The notes under the pieces are model-generated. The model saw nothing but the letters and a program-made list of their open reading frames with translations, was not told where the DNA came from and did no database searches. Shown here one piece after another: positions 21,579-26,635 of a DNA stretch of 26,635 nucleotides. The position numbers and the translations under genes are program-made. Location of the stretch: positions 1-26,635 of the forward strand of contig CAZGZU010000006.1 of NCBI GenBank assembly GCA_964529855.1. Reading direction: 5' to 3'. Positions within the stretch are counted from its first letter, which is position 1. The number at the start of each line of letters is the position of its first letter. Origin of the DNA: CAZGZU01 sp964529855. GTDB lineage: Bacteria; Patescibacteriota; Minisyncoccia; Portnoybacterales; UBA2143.

Positions 21579-21665
21579 CAAACCAATTGTTATTTCGCAA
21601 ATGGAGGGTGGGAGGGAGCTGTCCGCCACAGGCGGACGGATGCTTGCGAAATAACAATTGGTTTG
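21579..21665. repeat. Large perfect palindrome with nested hairpin between iscS and iscU
   Basis: Perfect 22-bp inverted arms at 21579-21600 and 21644-21665 (outer bases CAAACCAATTG/CAATTGGTTTG) enclose a 43-base loop that carries a smaller perfect hairpin GTCCGCCACAGGCGGAC (21621-21637). It looks like a non-coding MITE-like or palindromic element, or a very stable intercistronic RNA structure. Confidence 0.9.
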
Positions 21666-21682
21666 ACCGGGTATTAATAAGT

Positions 21683-22054
21683 ATGTACAGCAAAAAAGTT
21701 ATTCAACACTTTCAACACCCTAAGAATATGGGTAAAATAAAAGGGGCTGATGGGGTTGCCGAGGTAGGCAATCCAATGTGCGGAGATATTTTAAAGATTT
21801 ACATTAAAGTAAAGGATAACCGGATTAAACAGATTGCCTTTGAGACCTTGGGCTGCGCGGTAGCCATTGCTGTTTCCTCGGTCATTACGGAAATGGCCAA
21901 GAATAAAACTCTCCAACAAGCCAAGAAAATAACCAAGCAGGACGTGGTCAAAGAGCTTGGTCCTTTACCTTCTTTTAAAATGCATTGCAGCAACTTAGCG
22001 GCCCAGGCCCTGCATAAGGCAATTGAAAATTATGAATCAAAAAACAAAAAGTAG
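21683..22054 (+). CDS. iscU: Fe-S cluster scaffold IscU/NifU-like
   Basis: 123 residues from ATG 21683; longer in-frame starts fall inside the palindrome and have no homology character. Three cluster-ligand cysteines are present: GNPMCGDILKIYIKV (~33), ETLGCAVAIAVSSVITEM (~58) and FKMHCSNLAAQAL (~104). FQHPKNMGKIKGADGVAEVGNP at the start is typical. Works with the cysteine desulfurase encoded upstream to assemble Fe-S clusters. The C-terminal NFU domain of NifU is absent. Overlaps the htrA start by 23 bases. Confidence 0.94.
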   Translation: MYSKKVIQHFQHPKNMGKIKGADGVAEVGNPMCGDILKIYIKVKDNRIKQIAFETLGCAVAIAVSSVITEMAKNKTLQQAKKITKQDVVKELGPLPSFKMHCSNLAAQALHKAIENYESKNKK

Positions 22055-23333
22055 TTCTCGTTTTGGTTGGCGGCTGAGAAAAAAGTCGGCTAAATTTAAA
22101 ATGACTTTAAAAGAAGCGGTTGTTTTGGTAGCTGTCGTTAGTTTTATTACCTCGGCTCTGACCGGCTTGGTGGCCGGTGGTTTGGGCTACAGTTTGTTTA
22201 AGCAGGGATTGGGTCAGTCAGCAGATGGTTCGGCCGGCCAATTATCTTCTTCGGCCGCTCTTACTCAGGAAGAGGCAGTGGTTAAGGTGGTTAGGGAAGT
22301 ATCGCCGGCCGTGGTCAGCATTATCGTTACCAAGGATTTGCCGGTGATTGAGAAATATTATCAGGAATATAATCCGTTTGAAGGAGATGACTTTTTGAGG
22401 CAGTTTTTCGGTGATGATTTTTTCGCTCCTTTCCAGGTTCCCCAGTATCGGCAGAAAGGAACTGAGAAGACAGAAGTGGGCGGCGGTACCGGGTTTGTCG
22501 TTTCCAGCGACGGTCTGATTTTAACCAATCAACACGTGGTAGAGGATGGAGAGGCCGATTATACGGTGCTGACCAATGAGGGCGAGAGAATAGATTCCCA
22601 GGTTTTAGCCCGCGACCCGGTTCGGGATATTGCTGTTCTAAAGATTGACAGAAGTAATTTGCCAGTTGTAAAATTAGGAGATTCCGACGAAATTCAGATT
22701 GGCCAGACAGTTATTGCCATTGGTAATGCTTTGGGCGAGTTCAGAAATACGGTCAGCACAGGAGTGATTTCCGGGTTGAAACGTTCTTTGACAGCCAGTA
22801 CTCAATCCGGCGCCACAGAAGAACTTTCGGAAGTCATTCAGACCGATGCGGCCATTAACCAGGGTAATTCCGGCGGTCCTTTACTTAATCTGCGGGGCGA
22901 GGCCATTGGCATTAACGTGGCTATGGCCCAGGGAGCGGAAAATATTGGTTTTAGTTTGCCCATTAACCAGGCCAAGAGAGACATCAGACAGGTTCAGGAG
23001 CAGGGTAAAATCAGTTATCCCTTTTTAGGCATCCGCTATATTTTAATAACTCCGGAAATTCAGGAAGAGAATAATTTATCAGTTGATTACGGCGCTTTGA
23101 TTGTCCGCGGTGAATCGTCCGGGGAATTGGCCGTCGTGCCCGGCAGTCCGGCTGACCAGGTCGGTTTAATGGAGAACGACATTATTTTGGAAATTGACGG
23201 TCAGTCAGTTACCCAGGATAATCCTTTGGCTAAATTAATTCAGGAATATCAGGTAGGCGACAAAGTTAGCCTGAAGATTTTACATAAAGGAGAGGAGAAA
23301 ACAGTGGAGGTGGAATTAGGGGAGAGAGATTAA
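22032..23333 (+). CDS. HtrA/DegP-type membrane-anchored serine protease
   Basis: 433 residues from ATG 22032. Basic cytoplasmic N-terminus, membrane anchor at ~32-58 (AVVLVAVVSFITSALTGLV), then a trypsin-like domain with triad His168 (LTNQHVVEDG), Asp199 (RDIAVLKID) and Ser280 (NQGNSGGPLLN), and one PDZ domain from ~335 (ALIVRGESSGELAVVPGSPADQVGLMENDIILEIDGQSV). One PDZ and an anchor fit the HtrA/DegS/HtrA-like group of Gram-positive and CPR bacteria rather than two-PDZ DegP. Should act outside the membrane in quality control of surface proteins. The QFFGDDFFAPF loop (~130-140) is the acidic/aromatic LA-like segment often seen in HtrA. Confidence 0.94.
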   Translation: MNQKTKSSSRFGWRLRKKSAKFKMTLKEAVVLVAVVSFITSALTGLVAGGLGYSLFKQGLGQSADGSAGQLSSSAALTQEEAVVKVVREVSPAVVSIIVTKDLPVIEKYYQEYNPFEGDDFLRQFFGDDFFAPFQVPQYRQKGTEKTEVGGGTGFVVSSDGLILTNQHVVEDGEADYTVLTNEGERIDSQVLARDPVRDIAVLKIDRSNLPVVKLGDSDEIQIGQTVIAIGNALGEFRNTVSTGVISGLKRSLTASTQSGATEELSEVIQTDAAINQGNSGGPLLNLRGEAIGINVAMAQGAENIGFSLPINQAKRDIRQVQEQGKISYPFLGIRYILITPEIQEENNLSVDYGALIVRGESSGELAVVPGSPADQVGLMENDIILEIDGQSVTQDNPLAKLIQEYQVGDKVSLKILHKGEEKTVEVELGERD

Positions 23334-23334
23334 T

Positions 23335-23619
23335 ATGGCTGCACCAAAACAAAGACATACTAAATCCAGAAGGAATAAAAGGCGTTCTCATCATGCTTTA
23401 ACCAAGCAGAATTTTGTTGTTTGTCCCAAATGCGGTTCGCCTGTCTTGCCTCATCAAATCTGTCAGAATTGCGGTACCTATGCCGGCCGGGAAGTAATTG
23501 ACGTTTTGTCCAAATTAACCAAAAAAGAACGGAAGAAAAAAGAAAAAGAAATGGCTGAGCAGGAGAAAGAACAGGCCCAGGATAAAGGTCTGGATATGGC
23601 GGAATTGTCCAAGAAGTAA
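23335..23619 (+). CDS. rpmF: 50S ribosomal protein bL32
   Basis: 94 residues. MAAPKQRHTKSRRNKRRSHHAL is the bL32 N-terminus, followed by a C4 zinc ribbon VVCPKCGSPVLPHQICQNCGTYAGREV. bL32 is usually ~60 residues; here a ~35-residue tail rich in Lys, Glu and Gln follows from ~60 onward. GGGGAGAG about 8 bases upstream of the ATG is a fair ribosome site. One base after htrA stop. Confidence 0.95.
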   Translation: MAAPKQRHTKSRRNKRRSHHALTKQNFVVCPKCGSPVLPHQICQNCGTYAGREVIDVLSKLTKKERKKKEKEMAEQEKEQAQDKGLDMAELSKK

Positions 23620-23631
23620 TATTATTAAAAT

Positions 23632-24069
23632 ATGGCTAATCGACATCTTTCACGAAGTATTGCCATGCAGTCTCTTTATGAGTGGGATTTTAAAGGTAAG
23701 GATTCCGCTCGCCTAAAGGAGATTGTTGGGCGTAATATTAAAGAGTTTGGGCCGGGCCTGGAAGAAAGCGATTTTGTTTGGCAGCTGGTCAATGGAGTGA
23801 TTAAGCATTTGCCCAAATTGGATAAAGTGATTACCAAGTCAGCTCCTGAATGGCCTTTGGAACAGATTACCATTATTGACCGCAATGTTTTAAGAATCGG
23901 TCTTTATGAGCTCCTTTTCGGCAAGCGCGAGGAAGTGCCGCCCAAAGTAGCCATTAATGAAGCAATTGAATTGGCCAAGACATTCGGCGGCGAGTCATCA
24001 GGCAAATTCATCAATGGCGTTTTGGGAACGGTTTACCGGGAAATCGGTGAGCCGGGCAAAGATGAGTAA
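23632..24069 (+). CDS. nusB: Transcription antitermination factor NusB
   Basis: 145 residues. HLSRSIAMQSLYEWDFKGKD at the start, then NGVIKHLPKLDKVITKSAPEWPLEQITIIDRNVLRIGLYELLF (~60-105) and PPKVAINEAIELAKTFGGESSGKFINGVLGTVYREI, the family's conserved C-terminal block. Binds boxA RNA with S10 in rRNA antitermination, which suits its position near the rRNA operon. No ribosome site visible. Confidence 0.95.
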   Translation: MANRHLSRSIAMQSLYEWDFKGKDSARLKEIVGRNIKEFGPGLEESDFVWQLVNGVIKHLPKLDKVITKSAPEWPLEQITIIDRNVLRIGLYELLFGKREEVPPKVAINEAIELAKTFGGESSGKFINGVLGTVYREIGEPGKDE

Positions 24070-24754
24070 TATGGATTTATCTTCTCTTGAAAAAAACCTT
24101 GGTATTAAATTTAATAATCCGGACCTGCTCCAGCAGGCCCTGGTTCACCGCTCTTATTTAAATGAGAATCCGGATTTCCATTTAAAAGACAATGAACGAC
24201 TTGAATTTCTGGGTGATGCGGTTCTGGAGATGGCGGTTACCGAATATCTCTATCAGAATTATCCCAATCCGGAAGGTGAATTAACTAATTGGCGAGCTGC
24301 TTTAGTCAATGCTAAGATGTTGTCTAAATTGGCTAACCAATTTAAGCTTAATAACCACTTACTTTTGAGCCGTGGTGAAGCCAAGGACACTGGTCGGGCT
24401 CGTCAATATATTTTAGCCAATTCTTTTGAAGCGCTGATTGGGGCAATTTATCTGGACCAGGGCTATGAAAATGTCAATCAGTTTATTATCAAAGAGATTT
24501 TAAAAGAACTGCCCCACATTATCAAACAGAAGCTTTATCAGGATCCCAAGAGCTGTTTTCAGGAAGAAGCCCAGGAACGAGTCGGCATTACGCCGGTTTA
24601 CGAGGTTCTCAAGGAATGGGGTCCGGACCATGCCAAGAATTTTATTGTCGGCGTTTATTTGGATAAAGAATTGGTCGCCCAGGGGGAGGGTTCTTCCAAG
24701 CAGGAGGCGCAGGAAAAAGCAGCCGAGGCCGGCTTGATTAAAAAGAAATGGTAG
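24062..24754 (+). CDS. rnc: Ribonuclease III
   Basis: 230 residues from ATG 24062 (overlapping the nusB end); ATG 24071 is an alternative. RNase III signature NERLEFLGDAVLEMAVTEYLY with catalytic acidic residues, then second acidic site NSFEALIGAIYLDQGYENV, and a C-terminal dsRNA-binding domain from ~158 (DPKSCFQEEAQERVGITPVYEVLKEWGPDHAKNFIVGVYLDKELVAQGEGSSKQEAQEKAAEAGL by character). Processes rRNA precursors and cleaves structured RNAs; strong palindromic transcripts in this genome are potential substrates. Confidence 0.95.
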   Translation: MSNMDLSSLEKNLGIKFNNPDLLQQALVHRSYLNENPDFHLKDNERLEFLGDAVLEMAVTEYLYQNYPNPEGELTNWRAALVNAKMLSKLANQFKLNNHLLLSRGEAKDTGRARQYILANSFEALIGAIYLDQGYENVNQFIIKEILKELPHIIKQKLYQDPKSCFQEEAQERVGITPVYEVLKEWGPDHAKNFIVGVYLDKELVAQGEGSSKQEAQEKAAEAGLIKKKW

Positions 24755-24763
24755 TAACAAAAT

Positions 24764-25276
24764 ATGTTAGTTATACGTTTAATCAGAACAGGTAAAAAAA
24801 ATGCGGCTAGTTTTAGAGTCGTTTTAATAGAGAAAACAGCTCCGCCCAAAAGCGGAAAGTTTTTGGAAATGCTGGGCAGCTATAATCCACGGCTAAATCA
24901 AATCAGTTTAAATAAAGAACGGATAAAACATTGGCTTGGTCAGGGCGCCCAGGCCTCTGAGACAGTCCATAATTTACTGGTTAACGAAGGGGTTATTAAG
25001 GGGCCTAAGATTAAGAAGAAATTCAAAGCCAGGAAAAAAAAGGAAACTCCAACGCCCGAAGGCGCTGAAGTCCAGGTCCCGACGTCCGAAGAGGCCGAAG
25101 CTCCGGCCGCCGAGAGCGCAGAGGAAAAACCAGCCAAAGAAGAGGAGAAGCCGGCTGCCAAAGAAGTAGAAGTTGCCAAAGAAGCAGAAAAAGAAGCTCC
25201 TCAAACCAAAGAAGAGCCCAAAGAGGAAGCCGGCAAAGACGAAGCCGGGCTTGACAAATCAGACAAAAAGGAATAA
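24764..25276 (+). CDS. rpsP: 30S ribosomal protein bS16 with long acidic/alanine-rich tail
   Basis: 170 residues. Residues 1-~85 are a normal bS16 (MLVIRLIRTGKKNAASFRVVLIEKTAPPKSGKFLEMLGSYNP by character, then RIKHWLGQGAQASETVHNLL). The remaining ~85 residues are a low-complexity run of Glu, Lys, Ala and Pro (EEAEAPAAESAEEKPAKEEEKPAAKEVE) with no domain. bS16 is usually ~80-90 aa, so the tail doubles its size. Such tails occur on several CPR ribosomal proteins. 9 bases after rnc. Confidence 0.95.
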   Translation: MLVIRLIRTGKKNAASFRVVLIEKTAPPKSGKFLEMLGSYNPRLNQISLNKERIKHWLGQGAQASETVHNLLVNEGVIKGPKIKKKFKARKKKETPTPEGAEVQVPTSEEAEAPAAESAEEKPAKEEEKPAAKEVEVAKEAEKEAPQTKEEPKEEAGKDEAGLDKSDKKE

Positions 25277-25397
25277 AATAGCGGTAGAGTAGCAGTTAGG
25301 AAATGAAAGGTCGGACTGCTATAGATGTACAATCTTGAATAGATTATCTTAAATCAATCGGCCAGAGAATTGGTCGTTGATTGGAGATAATAGAATT
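25277..25397 (+). promoter_or_regulatory. Structured leader between rpsP and khpA
   Basis: Two stem-loops: TAGCAGT (25290-25296) with ACTGCTA (25315-25321), and ATCAA-CGGCCA / TGGTCG-TTGAT (25353-25381, one bulged T and one G-U pair). The second ends 1 base before a GGAGA ribosome site, so pairing could affect khpA translation. Confidence 0.4.
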
Positions 25398-25742
25398 ATG
25401 GCTAAAGAACTTGATAAGGAGTTCTTGGAGTTCGTTGTTAAGTCCATCGTCAATAATCCGAATGATGTTAAAGTTACTCGGACGGTTGATGAAATGGGGG
25501 TTCTCTTGAACCTCAAAGTTAACCCAGAAGACATGGGTCAAATTATTGGACGACAAGGTTCTACTGCCAGAGCGATTCGGACTATTCTTAGGGTAATCGG
25601 CGTTAAAAATAATGCCCGAATCAACCTTAAGATTGAAGAGCCAGAAGGCGGTAGGGGCCCGCGAGCTCCCAGAGAACCAGCTGCTTCTGAAACCGGAGCA
25701 AAAAAGGGTGTTGATGAAGTAGTTGACGAATTGAAACTGTAA
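25398..25742 (+). CDS. khpA: KH-domain RNA-binding protein KhpA-like
   Basis: 114 residues from ATG 25398, with GGAGA 10 bases upstream. The type II KH domain spans ~10-80: LEFVVKSIVNNPNDVKVTRTV and the GxxG loop IIGRQGSTARAIRTILRV. A tail rich in Pro, Ala and Gly (~85-114) is extra to the usual ~76-residue protein. KhpA is a small RNA-binding protein linked to sRNA function and cell elongation in Gram-positives; it is commonly encoded right after rpsP, as here. RimM, often next, is missing. Confidence 0.93.
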   Translation: MAKELDKEFLEFVVKSIVNNPNDVKVTRTVDEMGVLLNLKVNPEDMGQIIGRQGSTARAIRTILRVIGVKNNARINLKIEEPEGGRGPRAPREPAASETGAKKGVDEVVDELKL

Positions 25743-25765
25743 AATCTGTTTTTACAGAGAATGGC

Positions 25766-25799
25766 AAAAACTGTGCTACTCTAAGTAGGGCAGTTTTTG
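25766..25799 (+). terminator. Rho-independent terminator or attenuator before trmD
   Basis: AAAAACTG (25766-25773) pairs with CAGTTTTT (25791-25798), with an inner TAC/GTA match. It lies 12 bases before the trmD ATG, so trmD depends on read-through or an unseen start. Confidence 0.75.
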
Positions 25800-25810
25800 T
25801 TTATTCACTT

Positions 25811-26479
25811 ATGAAGAAATTTGACATCATCACCATTTTCCCAAAAATCTTTGATTCATATTTTAACGAGTCAATTATTAAACGAGCTCAGCAAAGGAAA
25901 TTAATCAGGATTAATGTTCATGATTTGCGGGCTTATACGACTGACCGGCATAAGACAGTTGACGACCGGCCTTATGGAGGCGGTTTTGGCATGGTTTTGA
26001 TGGTTGAGCCAATTGCCAAGGCAATTAAAGATATTAAAAGAAAGAGCAGGGCTCGCAAAAGAAAAATCATTTTACTCTCGGCCAAGGGCAAGAAGTTTGA
26101 CCAAAAAATGGCTCAACGGTTTTCTAAATTAAATCAACTGATTATTATCTCCGGTCGCTATGAGGGAGTTGATGAACGGGTGGCCAAATATATTGTTGAT
26201 GAAGAAGTTTCTATTGGCGAATATATTTTAACGGGCGGTGAACTGCCGGCTATGGTGGTGGTTGATACAGTGACCCGTCTTGTTCCGGGAGTGATTGCCA
26301 AAGGTTCTTTGGAGGAGGAGAGTTTTAGCAGGAATGATAAGCATAAGGAATATCCTCATTATACCCGACCGGAAAGCATTAAGATTGACGGCAAAGAAAG
26401 AAAAGTGCCTAAAGTGCTTTTGTCCGGCAATCATCAGAAAATTGCAGAGTGGCAGAAAAAGCATTCCAAATTCTTTTAA
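25811..26479 (+). CDS. trmD: tRNA (guanine-37-N1)-methyltransferase
   Basis: 222 residues. SPOUT methyltransferase that makes m1G37 in tRNAs with G36, preventing +1 frameshifts. DIITIFPKIFDSYFNESIIKRA at the start, DDRPYGGGFGMVLMVEP (~55-70), ISGRYEGVDERV (~115-126) and the knot region SIGEYILTGGELPAMVVVDTVTRLVPGV (~135-162), with SFSRNDKHKEYPHYTRPE next. Length near normal (E. coli 255, shorter C-terminus). No ribosome site upstream. rRNA promoter starts 3 bases after the stop. Confidence 0.96.
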   Translation: MKKFDIITIFPKIFDSYFNESIIKRAQQRKLIRINVHDLRAYTTDRHKTVDDRPYGGGFGMVLMVEPIAKAIKDIKRKSRARKRKIILLSAKGKKFDQKMAQRFSKLNQLIIISGRYEGVDERVAKYIVDEEVSIGEYILTGGELPAMVVVDTVTRLVPGVIAKGSLEEESFSRNDKHKEYPHYTRPESIKIDGKERKVPKVLLSGNHQKIAEWQKKHSKFF

Positions 26480-26481
26480 TG

Positions 26482-26510
26482 TTGACACTAAATTATAGAT
26501 AAGATAGAAT
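26482..26510 (+). promoter_or_regulatory. rRNA operon promoter
   Basis: Perfect -35 TTGACA (26482-26487), 17-base spacer, TAGAAT (26505-26510; five of six). It leaves a ~60-base leader before 16S. No clear boxA seen. The promoter begins directly after trmD. Confidence 0.8.
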
Positions 26511-26577
26511 AGCAATGTACTTTGATAATTTAATAGCCATATAGCAATTGCAATTTTGTGCAGTTGTCCCAAATTCA

Positions 26578-26635
<58 letters not shown>

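Noticed and set aside
21587..21682. N-terminal extension of iscU by 32 residues
   Set aside because: It would be encoded by the palindrome loop and arm, starts with a non-ATG codon and has no counterpart in the family.
25277..25350. Possible tRNA or small RNA after rpsP
   Set aside because: A GCGGTAGAGTAGC start looks tRNA-like, but no acceptor, T arm or anticodon arm can be formed.

Overview
This window looks like part of a Patescibacteria (CPR) chromosome, most likely a Parcubacteria-type lineage. The evidence is a DUF4012-type surface protein, a small GIY-YIG endonuclease, core genes packed tightly and mostly lacking Shine-Dalgarno sequences, and the first ~58 bases of a 16S rRNA at the right edge, whose GGCGGCGTGGATAAGGCATGC segment resembles Parcubacteria 16S as I remember it. 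UGA is used as a stop (ftsB, prfB, the GT4 gene), so this is standard code 11, not the UGA=Gly code of Gracilibacteria/SR1.

Layout. 1-5.0 kb: end of a DUF4012 protein, a GIY-YIG endonuclease bracketed by palindromic repeats, murJ, and lepA carrying two in-frame palindromic insertions, then a 34-aa membrane-peptide gene on the minus strand. 5.0-8.1 kb: ftsB/divIC-like gene, tRNA-Gly, tRNA-Thr, an RF2 gene lacking the usual N-terminal domain, ftsE, ftsX and a tRNA-Gln abutting the ftsX stop. 8.1-9.8 kb: an accessory patch with divergent promoters, an unknown membrane protein (-) and a secreted beta-barrel-like protein (+). 9.8-11.0 kb: an RRM RNA-binding protein (-) and a short MscS channel (+) sharing an intergenic region with overlapping divergent promoters. 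11.0-16.5 kb: alpha/beta hydrolase, then a tight cluster for sugar and surface-glycan work (cupin isomerase, GT4, FKBP isomerase, GT-C-like membrane protein, GT2). 16.5-20.3 kb: a second accessory patch with palindromic repeats, a phage Mu Gam-like DNA-end-binding protein and a 958-aa protein that reads as a PD-(D/E)XK nuclease fused to a DnaG-like zinc finger and TOPRIM domain. 20.3-23.3 kb: iscS, iscU (with a large perfect palindrome between them) and htrA. 23.3-26.5 kb: rpmF, nusB, rnc, rpsP, khpA, trmD, then a strong promoter and the start of 16S rRNA.

The most interesting material is (i) the Gam-like plus nuclease-primase pair, which may be a mobile-element replication module or a DNA-end repair/defence system, and (ii) a system of modular, nested palindromic repeats that has entered lepA twice in the same reading frame, flanks the GIY-YIG gene and sits between iscS and iscU. 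A third theme is translation: the accessory genes and the RRM gene have strong Shine-Dalgarno sequences, most housekeeping genes have none, and two genes look leaderless.

No gene-free stretch exceeds 300 bases. All family assignments are from reading the sequence; no database search was run.
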